NCBI GenBank assembly: GCA_024811115.1
Contig: JAKOGH010000390.1
Coordinates: 169,247 to 233,246, forward strand
From: Terana coerulea
Taxonomy: Eukaryota > Basidiomycota > Agaricomycetes > Polyporales > Phanerochaetaceae
Length of the DNA: 64,000 nucleotides
Direction: 5' to 3'
Every line of letters begins with the position of its first letter. Position 1 is the first letter of the stretch. A program made the translations under genes and the position numbers. The notes below the pieces were generated by a model. The model saw nothing but the letters and a program-made list of their open reading frames with translations. It had not been told where the DNA came from and made no database searches. Below are positions 24,985 to 37,314 of the stretch, one piece after another.

Positions 24985-27060
24985 TTACACGGCCTCTCTC
25001 CGTCTGGGTGTAGCACGGAGAATGTCATCCACCCTTATACAAAATTCAGCAAGAAATTCGGATTGAATTGGCGACATGCACATACCGAAGAATCATTTCC
25101 GCCGCCTCGCTCGCGCTGAGAACAACTTGCCGTTTGAGCTTGTAACTCTCCGTCACACCTAGCTGCTTCATCGAGCCGATGATCCCCTCGTTCATATCTG
25201 ACCCAACGGGTCAGCAACGAACAACATCACGCAGCTAAACGGCGCATACCAAGACCCGCATCCGCTTGGCCGTCGTAGTGCGCCGCCCGGAGCTTCGAGA
25301 CCAGCTCCGAGGAGTCGTAGCCCGCGTTGTCCGCAAGGATCGTCGGGATCTGCCTGAGCGCGCGACCAAATGCCTCCGCCGCGATCGCCTTCTTGCCCTG
25401 CACCTTGCGCGCCTCCTCCTCGACAGCGCAGCTCATCAGCATCTCGGAGCACCCACCGCCGAGCACGACGCGGGTCTCCTTGACCGTCTGCGAGAGCACC
25501 GAGAGCGCGTCGTGCAGCGACCGCTCCGCCTCGTCGATCATCTGGTTTGTCGAGCCACGAAGGACGACGGTGCAGGCCTCGCCAGCAGCGACGCCGGAGA
25601 ACTTGATAAGCTACATAGAGACTGAGTTGGGTGTCGTGCACATAGAAGCTGAAATGAGTGTACTTACCTTGTCCTCGCCGATCATGATCTCCTCGATCAG
25701 CTCACAGTGTCCGAGCTTGACGAGGTCTGGCCTGTCGAAGGTGCTGGCAATCTCACCGCCAGTGACCAACGACAACCGTTCTACTCCCTCGAAGTCCGCG
25801 TGCTCGATCACGAGAATGCCCTTTTCCGTGAGTAGCGATTCAGGGTAGTTGTAGATGAGCTGTCGGTTGACGAATACGTTGATACCGTGGGCTGCGATAG
25901 CTTCGACCTTAGTCTTCATTTTTTCCTGAATTGCGGGTTTTGCGGTTTAGATGTGTAGCGCTGACAATATGACATGGAGACCTACACGCTCCGCCCGTTC
26001 GAGTTCTGCGAGCTTGCCGGTGCCATCAACCTTCACGCGTGCACCGAAGATTTTGATTTTGTCGGTGTCCATTGCTAGGAGAGGCGCGTTAGCCATCAGG
26101 TAACTGCAAAGGCTGGAAAATATGGAGTACATGTGTTGGCAATCAGGATTTTCGCGTTCTCCAGGCGCTTGGGTGAGTTCACCGCGATGGTCTTGTCAAG
26201 AATGAAGCCTAACAAAACAAAGGTTAGATCCACAGGAAGGACAATGCGTGAAGCGTTATTCGTCTGACCCTCGTCCAAGTACGAATCCGTGAGCTTGCCG
26301 CCAGCCTTCTTGATGATCTGAATGTGCTCGAGATCTATCGAGCCCTGTAGGAGTTTGGTTTAGTGGGATTAGGAGCAGATGTAGCCCGCGACGCGTGCCT
26401 TCAGCCTCATGACCGCGTCCACAGCAAGATTCGCGAAGTAATCCTTGTCTTGGGAGAGGACTTTTGATGACAGTGTCGTGCGCGCAATATTGAAGAGGTC
26501 TTGTCTGAACTGCGTTGGATCTTGTCTAAAAGGACATAAACATGTGTAGGCTAAGGCAATTCATGAAGACTACTCACCCATGATCCACAGCAGATTTCTC
26601 CAGTGCCTTCAGAGCCGCGGCACTGGCGATGCGGTAGCCCTCCACAATTGTCTGTGGGTGAATCCTTTGTGCCACTAGCTTCTCAGCCTCCCTGGCAGCT
26701 CCGCTGCCAACACAGTTACACTCGTGGTGCCATCGCCGACTTCGTCATCCTGTACTTTCGAGATATTGACCAGGATCTTGGCGGCCGCGTTATCCAGTTG
26801 TATTGACTTCAGAATCGTGGCACCGTCGTTCGTGACATTGATCTCTCCTGAGGACGCAGACTGCAGAATCTTGTTCATGCCCTTCGGACCCAGTGTCGAT
26901 TTCACCAGATCGCCGAGTGCGAGGGCACCGACGAAGGACGAGAGCCGCGCATTCTCGGCCTTCTCTTCCGTCGCCTGAAGAAAAGGAAGCTGTAGTAGGT
27001 ATGCAAAGCCTGTTTAAGACAGAGCTGACGAACCTCAGCACCAAAAATATTCATGGACAT
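24985..27060 (-). CDS. CCT2: TCP-1/CCT chaperonin subunit beta
   Basis: One of eight subunits of the cytosolic TRiC/CCT folding chamber, whose main clients include actin and tubulin. The start at 27,060 gives MSMNIFGAE. Visible blocks are [27 protein letters not shown], the ATP-site motif [82 protein letters not shown] and [13 protein letters not shown]. The last intron (about 25,031-25,087) restores [20 protein letters not shown], matching the beta-subunit C-terminus. About ten introns. After VLAAEL the next conserved block, [14 protein letters not shown], is one base out of frame; a missing G on the + strand at 26,694-26,695 explains it. Divergent from PMT1. Confidence 0.94.
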
Positions 27061-27360
27061 GGCGGGTAGAAAAAGTGTAGCGTGAAGAGCAGTAGACGCG
27101 AACCTGAATCAATGCACGAGTAGCCTGTGCCCGAGATGGTTAAACACTCCCACGCTAATTTCGGTCAAACTTACCCCTAAGCTAGGGGTAACAGATCCAG
27201 CGATGCAAGTCTCTGAGCGCGAGGTGACGGTCAACAGACACCTACAACTTACACGTCGACAGTACCTTCCACCCTCCTCGGCAGTCCGCCCTTCCACATT
27301 CCCTCTTTTCCGTGTATTCATATAATTCCAAACGACATTGCCCTATCGTGAGGGCTGACC
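27061..27360. promoter_or_regulatory. bidirectional promoter region CCT2 / PMT1
   Basis: Exactly 300 bases lie between the CCT2 start and the PMT1 ATG at 27,361, with the genes facing away. It contains a short inverted pattern around 27,170-27,190 (ACCCCTAAGCTAGGGGT), a near-perfect palindrome that could bind a dimeric regulator. No factor can be named from sequence alone. Confidence 0.5.
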
Positions 27361-30300
27361 ATGTCAGCTAGCGTTCGTGTGCGCAGGGCGGCTTCACCGA
27401 CACCCACTGGTCTACCCCAATCTGCACCGAGGTTCCCGAACCCAAGACATGAACACCTGGACGCGGACGAAAGAAAGGCAGCTGCTTCGCGAGGGCTACG
27501 TGCCCGGCCGCAAAAACTACCCGCCGGGGGGAGTACCTTTGACTTCGGGCGAGTGGAAACTACTGGGCGTGGTAGTCCTTATTGCCTGCGGCGTCCGGCT
27601 GTTCCGTCTATCGAGACCTGACAGTGTAGTGTGAGTCATAAGTTCCTTGGGTTGCTCCTGCACGAAGTTATACGTTGAACAGAGGCGTCGCGCTTTTGTG
27701 CTGGCACTCTGCTGCGGAGCTGGACATGTCGCGTTTGACGCGCCTGCATATATGAAGGTTACTGACTGCGGACAATGTATAGATTTGACGAAGTGCACTT
27801 CGGCAAGTTCGCGTCCAGGTACATCAAGTCGTCGTATTTCGTGGATGTTCATCCGCCTCTTGCGAAGCTACTCATCACGCTTGCTGGGTTCATCTTCGGT
27901 TATGACGGGAACTTCGACTTCAAGGACATTGCCAAGTGCGTATAGCCATCCGTTTACCCATGGTATACAACTTAGCACTTTCTGCAGGACATATGAGAAT
28001 GTACCCTACGTGGCGATGCGCTTACTCCCCGCTATGCTCGGTGTCTTCACGGTGCCTTTGGCATACTTGACTCTCCGGACACTTGACTGTCGTGCAACAA
28101 CCGCGCTGCTCGCTTCGTTATTCATCACATTCGAGAACGGCTTGATCACACAATCCCGGCACATCCTCTTGGATTCGCCTCTAATCTTCTTCACCGCCCT
28201 CACCGTATTCCTCTGGTGCGGCTTCTGCAACGAAAACAAACACGAGCCCTTCACAGAAAGCTGGTGGGTATGGTTGACTCTTACAGGCCTATCTCTCGGT
28301 GCGGTTGTCAGCTGCAAATGGGTCGGTCTATTTACCATCGCCACAATCGGTGTTTCGACTATCAGCCAGTTGTGGATACTCCTCGGAGACTTGCGCGTGA
28401 CCCCCAAGGATGTGGATGAGACACTTCATGGCTCGGGCACTCTGCTTGATCCTTGTTCCAATTCTCTTCTACATGTGGATGTTCTGGCTGCACTTCTTGA
28501 TCCTCTCCAACTCGGGCGACGGCGACGGTTTCATGAGCTCCGAATTCCAGCACACCCTCCGCGGACGTGGCATGGGTGACACTTATGCTGGTATGTTGAT
28601 TTAATGCGCTACGTTCTCTCCCATTAACACTTCAAAGATATCGCAATCGGATCGCAGGTCACTCTCCGCCATGTCAACACCCAAGGAGGCTATCTGCACT
28701 CGCATCCCCACAATTATCCCGGTGGCAGCCAGCGTGCGTATACCCTTGCGGGATTTGACTCGTTCGTACTCAATGTGGCGTTTTAGAGCAACAAATCACC
28801 TTGTACCCTCACCGAGACTTCAACAACGACTGGCGCATTGTCAATGGAACTGAGGTTGGAAATCCCTATGCCGACTGGGACACCGATGATGTCAAGTACA
28901 TTAACATTGGTTCCCGGGTGAAGCTTCGGCACATCGCGACAGAGAAATCCCTGCACTCACATGACTATCGCCCGCCCGTGTCCGACGTCGACTTCCAGCA
29001 GGAGGTATCTGCATACGGCATGGCTGGCTTCGTCGGCGACGCCAACGACGACTGGATCGTGGAGATCGTGAAAGGCGACAAAAAGGATCCGCGGAGTCAT
29101 GGAAGCGGATCAAGACCCTGAGGACGCACTTCAGGCTGAGGCATGCCTTGACGGGTTGCTACTTATTCTCCCACAAGGTCAAGCTTCCAGACTGGGCATA
29201 TGAGCAACAGGAGGTTACGTGCAACAAAAATGCGGTGATGGACAACTCGTTGTGGTATATTGAGACTGCAGAGCACCCTAACTGTAAGCAGCATCCTTGG
29301 CGGATTTAGTTTCAGCACCAAGTATTAACTCTTGGTGACAGTCCCTGAGAATGCTGCCAAAGTCAACTATAAGCGACCAGGCTTTCTCGCAAAGTTCTGG
29401 GAGCTACAGCAAGTCATGTGGGCGACTAACGCTGGCTTGACCGACCGTCATACGTTTGACTCCCGTCCAGATTCCTGGCCAAGGCTTCGCCGCGGTATTG
29501 TGAGTGCTTCTGATTGGACCTGAGTCCGCGGTCAGGTAACTAACCTTACCTGTAGAACTTCTGGGTGAAAGACCATCGACAAATCTATTTGATGGGTAAC
29601 CCCATGATCTGGTACCTTAGCTCTGCGTCGGTGTTCTTTACATTGCTATCCGTGGGTTCTTGATCCTGCGCGCGAAGCGTGGCTATCGTGACTTTGAAAA
29701 CAGTGAGTCTCTCCATGCGCATACATCCCCAGATACTCGAATACTTACCCGCTCGGAATAGCCAAAGTTGTCAAGTACGACACGCTGTGCGGATTCCTGT
29801 TCATAGGCTGGAGTTTGCATTACTTGCCATTCTACCTCATGGGTCGTCAGCTCTTCCTTCACCATTACTTCCCCGCTCTGTACTTCGCGATCCTTTTGTC
29901 ATGTGGCGTCTTCGACCTAGTCACATCGACTCTACGCCCTCGCGTCCGCTTGCAAATTGCAGCGGTCCTGCTCATCATTGCGATTTGGAACTACGCGTAC
30001 TTCAGTCCCCTCGTCTACGGCAACTCCTGGACGAAGGCCAAGTGCCAGAGCGCACAGTGGCTGAAGACATGGGACTTCTCATGGTGAGTGCACCTATTCT
30101 GTCAAAAGAGTTCCAGCTCATTGACATAATTCCCCTCGTTAGCAATGACTTCCTGGACTCCGTGAGTGAATTGTGAAACTACAAATTCTTGCTTCTAACT
30201 GCATCATGGACAGTATTCGCAATATAACGGTGCCCCTGCTCCCACACCAGCGAAGCCTGCTGCAACACCCACTGTGGGCGGCCGTGGTGCAGTGCAGGAG

Positions 30301-30655
30301 GTGCTCGAAAAGGCAGCAAACGCACCTGCAGCGGACTCTGCGGACACTACGACGATTGCGTTCGGCCAAGCCGAACCAGGTCGGGACATCTTCCAGGACA
30401 AGAAGGTCGACCATCCCATAAGCGAATCTCATGCTCCCGATGCGCAGCAGTCTGAAGCGTCCATGCCAGACGCATCAAGCTCCTCAACAAAGTTTAGCAC
30501 CGTTGCGGACGAGATTGTCGTCGACAAGCCCAATGATGACGACGTGCCGCCCAGCGTTAAAGAAGAAAAAGCCAGAACAGGGCCCAGTTGAGGAGGGTGA
30601 AGCAGAGGCAGATAAGGCGAGGAAAGAGCTGTTCCCAGAAGGCGAAGAGGCGTGA
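27361..30655 (+). CDS. PMT1: dolichyl-phosphate-mannose protein O-mannosyltransferase, PMT1 subfamily
   Basis: ER multi-spanning enzyme that starts O-mannosylation of secreted and wall proteins. The catalytic loop contains [13 protein letters not shown] with the Asp-Glu pair, then [15 protein letters not shown] [16 protein letters not shown]. Loop 5 holds MIR repeats ([53 protein letters not shown]). The C-terminus includes [20 protein letters not shown] and a [12 protein letters not shown] block, which places it with PMT1 rather than PMT2 or PMT4, and then a long acidic cytosolic tail. Frame breaks: one C too many at 28,401-28,405, one base missing near 29,093-29,100 and near 29,631-29,634, one A too many at 30,566-30,570. 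The start is 27,361 (ACCATG context) if a further +1 near 27,475-27,480 is accepted; otherwise the ATG at 27,449 is in frame with the body. Confidence 0.93.
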
Positions 30656-31621
30656 TAGGTTAAGGGACAATCGTGTGTTTTTAATTATTTCTTGTAGTCG
30701 ACTATTGCTTTGCGGTATATATGTAGGATCTTGCCTAGCGAGCGTCACGAGCGAATTGCCTTCTGCTTCCGCAGTCAAGGATACATATCGGCTGCGGTTG
30801 CGGCACTGCAGTATGTCGCAATGACACAAATACATGGAGCAGCTCACCGGACATAGCAGGGTGCTGAATCTCCAGCTCCCTCAGTCCCGGGTAGCTTCAT
30901 CCTGCGACTTCGACACTAGAATGCCGACTGAACCGTCCGTTGGTACGCAGAAGAAAGTCAGGGCGTAGTAGGAGCGCGCCTTCTCAAAGTGGGCTTCAGA
31001 ACGAGAAGTCAGGGGCCTGCTCGATGGTATTACTTTTCGGCATAGTGAGTGGTGCCTACCGTATATCTCGTTCAGTGTCATTGGGCTGAAAGGTCGTACA
31101 TATTTCTCCTCAGCGGCATTGCGGGAGAACAAACGTACAGTGACCGCTCTAGAAGATATCGTGAACAATTCACGGAAATCGTCTAGTTCCAAACTGGATA
31201 GCCATGGTACGTGGGGCAAAGACCAAGGGATCCCCCTCGAAGTCAATGGAGACTACTGGCGCTCACAACCTTAATCACCCTCGTTTTGTTGCCCGATTTC
31301 ATTTGGCTCATGGGCGGAATACATAGATCGCAGTATACGAGAAACTTGTTTCTACAAAGATGGGAAGTCAGATATTAATCAAGGCAAATGGCAAACAGAG
31401 AGCTTTATACTTGTTTTGAAGAAGCCTTGAAGTGTGTACCCTGGGCTATCACACGGGTGTTATTCCCGGCGAGGCTTTCCTTCTGTCCCTGAAAGTACTT
31501 ACATGATACTCACTTCACATGGTTGTCGTGCTTGAGCGGAAATGAACTGGACTCCGCATAATATCACAGGTCCTCATGGCATGTGCATTGAAACAATGCC
31601 ACTTCGACGCGAGGCATAACA
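30656..31621. other. PMT1 downstream region, no gene supported
   Basis: About 960 bases. A minus-strand open frame at 30,881-31,246 encodes 121 residues but shows no domain, no splice-compatible neighbours and unclear start, so I do not call it. The beginning is the PMT1 3' UTR. Confidence 0.35.
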
Positions 31622-32404
31622 ATGCAGACCGAGTCCACCTCTGAGCAGTGGCTTCTCCGACCCAACCATGTACGCAATGGTAGGCAAGAATCGTAACCGA
31701 ACTCGATAGCTGTCGGACTAACAAAGTATCCTGCAGGAGATTCTCATTTGGCTGATCACCATCTTCGCCAGATGCCTTCCAATAGCCAGTCTCAACGGTC
31801 GGATTCTCGCCACTCCCATACACCATCTCAAGAACATCACATCTCGATGCGCAACCTGGATCCCGCGACGGCTGAGGCCTCCACAACAAGCATCACCACA
31901 TTGCCGGTATTTAACTGCCCGCGAGGAAGAGTTATACTGGCAATCGGCCGCAACGTGCCAACGAGCTCTGTATGCCTCAAATGCAAATCATCCGCCACGC
32001 GACCTGCCTCTATTGACTTACTATGCCCCCGTCTCCTGCCCGCGTACAGAGACCAAGCAGAGGAAGACGCCGAAGCGAAGGAAGAATACATTTCACCGAA
32101 GACTTTCTGCAAGTGGCACAGGATGGTGCACTCCGGTCCAGTATGTATGCGTCCAAAAGAAAGGAATGGCTGCTCACCATGGCTGTCGCAGCTACACATG
32201 ACACTGAGGGACGCGGAGCGGCGTATCAAGCACTTCAGCACAAGAGACCGCCAAGAGATGAAACGCATTGCAAATCTATTGAGCGATCGCGATGTTTTTG
32301 AGGGTCGGGTGCCCTGGACACCGGCGTACGCCGACATGTGGAAGACGTGGCTTCAAACTAAGGGTCCAGACACCGCCATCGTCTTTTCTGAGGACCTGGT
32401 GTGA
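31622..32404 (+). CDS. hypothetical protein
   Basis: Unrecognised. The ATG at 31,622 opens MQTESTSEQWLLRPNHVRNG, joined across a plausible intron (donor 31,680, acceptor before 31,738) to a longer frame that reads DSHLADHHLRQMPSNSQSQR and continues to TGA at 32,402. The N-terminal half is rich in Ser, Gln, His and Thr and looks disordered; the C-terminal 90 residues are charged and could be helical (TLRDAERRIKHFSTRDRQEM). Pairs of cysteines occur (SSVCLKCKSS, FCKWHRMVHSGPVCM), but not in a zinc-finger spacing I can name. Other overlapping frames on both strands are almost as open, so exon structure is uncertain. It ends 25 bases from the GRC3 stop, in convergent orientation. Confidence 0.45.
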
Positions 32405-32428
32405 GACGGGATACCGCAGAACCATGGA

Positions 32429-34960
32429 CTACTGCTGTCCTCTCCGCATGAGGTTGCGTCTGACGCGCCTTCTCTCGCCTCCAGTACCCTCCGTCTTTCC
32501 CCATCGCAAGAACGGAACCCTTGACTTCTCGACGCCGGCCACCATGTCTTCATTCCGGAAGTCGATCATACCCCACACCGGTAGCTCCATCTCGCCTTTC
32601 ACGAGGACGCGCGGACGGACAGAGGAGAGTAGGGCGGGAGGCAGCGGCGTCAGCAGGTGAAGCTTGGCTGGGTTGTCCGTGCTGACGGAGCGGATGAGGG
32701 CAAGTCCATGGCAGGTTGATACCGCGGGTGACGGGGACGTCGCGCCTGGTATGTATGGAATACTGATTTTCTGTGCCGCGATATTTTGCGTAGCTTCCGA
32801 CTCCAATTCCAATGCACCGGCTTCACAACTGACAAGGCCGACGACCGCGCCGTTGAGCACACGGTGAATTTCCGAGGGAACTACATCCTCGGCCCCAGGT
32901 CCGCTGAGCATAACGGCATCCAAGGCACTCTCGACGCCTAGCTCATACGGTGTCTGGGCGCAGAGTGGGAGGCTGACGTTCCACAAAGTGGCGTAAATGC
33001 TTCGAAGCTGGGAAGTAGGAGGTGGCAAAGGGAAATTTGCGTGAAAGTACGACAAGATGGAGAGTGTCCGATGATCTGCAGGCGAATATCGTTGAGACAT
33101 CACAGCCAAGGGAATAGCTTCCAGGGAGAAAGTTTCTATTGGTGCGTCGAAACCATGCTCCAACGGTATTCGCGAGGCGTCCACGTAGTCCGTGTTCCGG
33201 CTAGCCCACCCATTCTCCAGCGCAGGTGCCTGGAAGTCAAATACGGCGGTAGGCTGGACAATGTCGAGGACTTTCCGAGATAGGTTGGCTCCAAGACCCT
33301 TCGTCCAACCCATCATGTTGACGACCAATGGAATAATGTCGACGATGCGATCATCACCCCCACTCTCTAGTCCAGTAAATGCCCCATGCTGAACATCGAT
33401 GGTGTATGCTTGCACTAATGCGCTGATGGCCTCGAGGTATTGAGATGGGCTGTTACGAGGGGTGGTTGCGCCGATGTAATGTGCCTGGTGAGGGATGCTC
33501 GGATGAGTGAAAGGAGGACCTGTGGCACTGATATTCAATGGCTTGCTGGGTGTGAAAAGTATGTGATCTCACCGAAGACGGGACTGGCTAGCACGTTCAG
33601 AGCCACCATACCGCCTGGCGTGTACTCTGACTGTCCCAAATCACACTCCAAAAATGCGACCTGTTTGTAGCTGACGACAATTCATTGTTAGGAATAAACA
33701 CAACGACCAGTGTTAAAAAGTGCCACCTTGACAGCAATCGATTGACAAGCGTTCGGGCGAAAGTACTCTTTCCTGTCTTCTTCGCACCCTGCACCAAGAA
33801 GACCCTCCGATTCAAGTTAACGTGCTGGTCCTCAGAAGAGGAGGAATCCAACGCATGTGTCCACGAAGAGGGAAGCAAAAAGGATGGCGACTCAGGTGAC
33901 TCATACGCAATCTGGAAGACGTAACATGAGTGCTGCCAGATGCACCGCGACGAAGCACTACTCACATAGTGCACCCCTCGCAAGCCAAGGCTAGCAGTGA
34001 ACTGGGTTCTTTGCCACCGGGAAGGCTGAAAGGCGTCCTCAAAAGTGCGGAAGATTCTACCCAAGTCTTCGACTCCTGTCTGAAGCTCTTGGAGGATTAG
34101 AAGTGCGTTCGAACCTGCACTAACCGCTGTGAACCGCTCTGGAAGGAGTATTTGGAGTGCTTCCGCTTCCAGTTGAGATGGCAGACACTCTATGACCGGT
34201 AGCGGGAAGGAGCGTGGCGCAAAAATATGGTGGGAGTTCACGGAGGGGTTGAGCTTGACTCCGTTTAGAGCTATCGTGCCCTGGATGACAGTGAGAGAGT
34301 ATGTTCCCAGGAGCGCAAGTCGGTCCGACGACTTCAACGCGAGAAGCTTCGCATTGTTACGGGAGCTCACGCCAAAAATTCGAGCTCCGTCTGGGACACG
34401 TCGAAGACATTTTGGTCCGGAGTAGGATGGAATGTCGAGAGCAATCGCGGAGGTTGCTGGACGGAACGCGAAGGAGTAGGAGCGTTCAAGACCGTTGGCT
34501 CAAGCGTGATAATATCTTCATCATCTTCGTCGCCTGAGGAGTCGACCACAGGTGCACTTGGCGACCACACGCGTTTCCGAATAGGCAAGGGTGTCTTGGA
34601 GAATTCGATGTGGAGAGCAGAGCTCTCACCGGAGTCGCTCAACTCGGACGAGCTACCGGTCTCGTCGTCTTCTTCATCCGGGATGACAATGATGTCCTCC
34701 TGCTCCTTGAATTGGTCCTTGCTATCTTTCGCGGCAGAGTAACGGGAGTCTTTCTCTTGAAGCGGATTCACCTTCCTTTTCTTCCGAGAGGACTTCGGGA
34801 TAGCCGCAGAAGACTTCCGCTTGGACGAAGTCTTAGCGTTACGATGGGCACCATCCTCGGAATGCGGTGACCTGGTTACTTCGACGGGCTCGGGAACAAG
34901 CTTCGCGGCGGGGGCGTTGGCTTGCAGACGCACCCTTCGAGCAGCGACCGCACTCAGCAT
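32429..34960 (-). CDS. GRC3: polynucleotide 5'-hydroxyl kinase Grc3
   Basis: Nucleolar RNA kinase that works with the Las1 nuclease in ITS2 cleavage during 27S pre-rRNA processing, and in Pol I termination. The N-terminal ~190 residues are basic then acidic and disordered (KRKSSAAIPKSSRKKRKVN is a likely nuclear signal). The Clp1/Grc3 core follows, with Walker A in LVQGAKKTGKSTFARTLVN and, after an intron (about 33,670-33,727), VAFLECDLGQSEYTPGG, then after another intron PPFTHPSIPHQAHYIGATTP, the family's conserved stretch. The C-terminal domain ends in a basic RRRVRRNLMRRGQQ. The start at 34,960 is the first ATG that leaves a family-like length of about 800. One base is missing in the A run 34,374-34,378, between ELEF and VSSRNNAKLLALKSSDR. 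Confidence 0.92.
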
Positions 34961-35117
34961 GAGGGAAAGAAATTGAGCGCGCACGTGGTGGCGCTCCTCG
35001 CAAGAAGATCCTCGCTTGCCGATCGTTCCTTCGTCCGGACCAATTCTGGATCAGACCTGCTCAAACTTCCTCATCTTTCAGAAAAGCCTCTTCTCTCGAC
35101 GTAGTGAAGGACCAGAC
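34961..35117. promoter_or_regulatory. bidirectional promoter GRC3 / TSR2
   Basis: Only 157 bases separate the starts of two ribosome-biogenesis genes transcribed away from each other, so they almost certainly share control sequences. I see no certain motif; a GCGCGCACGTG stretch near 34,977-34,987 contains a CACGTG E-box core. Confidence 0.55.
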
Positions 35118-35692
35118 ATGTCCGCGAATACCTCAGCCTCCGAAGTCCCTACTCCCATCGCCGTGCTTTTCGCTCGCGGCGTTATTGCCAGATTAGCCAT
35201 CTGGCCTGCTCTCCGTGTCGCCGTGGACCAAGGCTGGGGAGGGCCAGAGTCTGCTGAAAAGCGTACTTGGATCGCATCCGTGATAGTGGACGCATTCGAG
35301 GAGCAAGATCCCAAGCCAGACATGACCTACGTAGAGCTCACGCTCATGCAAATAATGGAAGACGAGTTTGAGACTGTGCTCGAGGATGGCAGCGCAGAGG
35401 GGGTGGCGAAGGACATCGTCGGACTGTGGGAGGGTATATCGGGCGGGGACCAGAAACTGGTGCAGGAGTTTGAGGAGCAAGCGGACAGGCTAAAAGGGAA
35501 GGAGGTGCAAATCGAAGAGGTCCCGGGGAGAACAGTGACTGGGAGGATGAGAGTGGGTCGGAGGATGAAGATGGAGAAGATGACGAGGAGGACGCGGCAC
35601 CGAAATTGCTCGAGCATAGAGGCAAGCCAGAGCCTGAGGTTGACGAAGACGGTTTCACGACGGTAAAGGGCAAGGGTAAGGCTCACCGGTGA
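35118..35692 (+). CDS. TSR2: pre-rRNA-processing protein Tsr2
   Basis: Chaperone that carries ribosomal protein eS26 to pre-ribosomes and supports 20S rRNA processing. The product is about 191 residues, single exon. The N-terminal domain shows FARGVIARLAIWPALRVAVD, QGWGGPESAEKRTWIASVI and the helix LMQIMEDEFETVLEDGSAE; the C-terminus is highly acidic (DWEDESGSEDEDGEDDEED) and ends in VDEDGFTTVKGKGKAHR, the standard Tsr2 tail. The acidic tail is out of frame by one base with the first part; one C is missing in 35,522-35,524, giving VPGENSDWED when corrected. Head-to-head with GRC3. Confidence 0.92.
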
Positions 35693-35858
35693 AGTGATGC
35701 GATGCATAACGGAGGGATAATAGTAAAAGGTATGTGCAACGATGATCTATTACTTCCTCTTGACCTGACCTACAGTCCCTAGTAATGTACGCAATACCCA
35801 GTGTAATATCAACACCAATTGAACGCGAATACATGATGCCATATATCCTCCTATGTCT

Positions 35859-37314
35859 TTACGCATTCTGTGTCCTCTCCAGACGTTTGTCCAGTGCCAT
35901 TGGGCGTCCACTCGCGGGATGAAGCATGTCCGCCAGCTTCGATTCCCTCATCTTCACCAAGAGCTGCGTTAAGTACGTGGGCGTGACAACGACAGGAATA
36001 ACGGGGTGCCCGTCTGGTGTTCCGTCCCGACTACTCCCTGTACCCCCTTTCACCGCGGCTCGTGGTACACCAGCTGCCGACCGTTTCGTACCAGGAGCGA
36101 CCGGTAGATCGTTCAGTGAAGGATCCCCTGGCGGACCCGTCGCCGCCGTCTTCCTTATAACGATCCCAGAGCGTATACAACGAGATTATCTCTTGTGAGA
36201 TGCTTGCGATAATCTCCATGTTGACGTTGAGACCAGCCATGAATCCAACGATGTCCTGTGCTGGTTTCTTCGGAGCACTTGGTGTCGAACGTGAAGAGCG
36301 GCGAGAGGGTGTGGGAGTGGTCTGCGGGGTAGTTTGCGCTTGCGAAGTCGAACCATTCGAGGACTGTGCCTGTATGGATGCGCGGGTGGGGGCATGGAAC
36401 ACAAGGGTGAGGTATACTGCAGCAATTGCAATGAGATGTGGGGGATATAGGAGGCATAGGTCGGAGCGGTATGTGTCATTGATAATAAGCCTGGTGAATG
36501 GAGTAAGATAAAAATCTGCAATTAGGCGAAAGGTGTTCACCATGCTAGTTGCAGAGCGGGCTCTTGCAACTCTAACTTGCCCTCCCCTGTTCCCCAGTAT
36601 CGTGGCCCTTCGTCAATACCTACACCAAGTTCGCCTGCCTCGGACTCCAGAGGCGCCGTCCCGCTCTCCTTGCCACATAGAGTCATCAATGTACGATAGG
36701 GGTGGAATACGATCAAGTCACATTCCAGGTCGTCCACAAGGTAAAACTCCATTTCCGCTAACTTGGAGTTGTCGGAAGGGAATGCCTTGATGCCGTATTC
36801 CTCGCCTGTATTCCAAGAATTAGGTTTGCATAGTTCAATCAAAGAGGGATTGGCGTACTTCCGAAGAGAAGTCGAGCCTCTGTTACAACATTCTTGATAT
36901 GCACAGGGGACTCCTCTGCTTTTGCGGCAACATGACAACATGCGGCGATGACGATAAAAGGGTCGGTTTCGCAATAGGAGTTCTTGAGGTAGAACCGCCG
37001 GAAGAAGACGGTAGCTGTTGCAATGACACGTTGCCTTAGCCCCAGTTTCTTGCCTAGCTTTCCAATGACTACCCGATGGTGTTAGTCATGTTTTCGTTAA
37101 GATAGCTGCGAAGTTCTCTCACCATTGGGGAAGAATATGTTCAGGAAGTCGAGGAGCTCAGGATCCTCGACATACTGCAAGTCCTCGGCACGAGACTGCT
37201 TCACCGTCGCTCGGTCTACGATCCATCGCTTGCTACCAAAGTTCGATATCGTTGTCATTACGCAAGAGAGTCCATCACGTACTATTGAGAACTCGCCCAG
37301 AAGTCTGTGGCCAT
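35859..37314 (-). CDS. SSN8: cyclin C (RNA polymerase II Mediator kinase-module cyclin)
   Basis: Partner of Cdk8 in the Mediator kinase module. The start at 37,314 yields MATDFWASSQY, split by an intron, then KRWIVDRATVKQSRAEDLQY, the standard cyclin C opening. The first cyclin fold includes LRQRVIATATVFFRRFYLKN and DPFIVIAACCHVAAKAEESP; the second follows LECDLIVFHPYRTLMTLC and, after an intron in the Trp codon of ALQLAW, IINDTYRSDLCLLYPPHLIA. A Ser/Thr/Pro-rich insert (about 36,300-36,370) sits in the second fold. The C-terminal tail VVVTPTYLTQLLVKMRES is reached only after a one-base shift near 36,141-36,156, where one base too many seems present. Stop at 35,859. Confidence 0.9.

Noticed and set aside
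31837..32337. 166-codon minus-strand frame opposite the hypothetical protein
   Set aside because: The + strand has a supported first exon and intron joining in phase; the minus frame has neither a domain nor neighbours.
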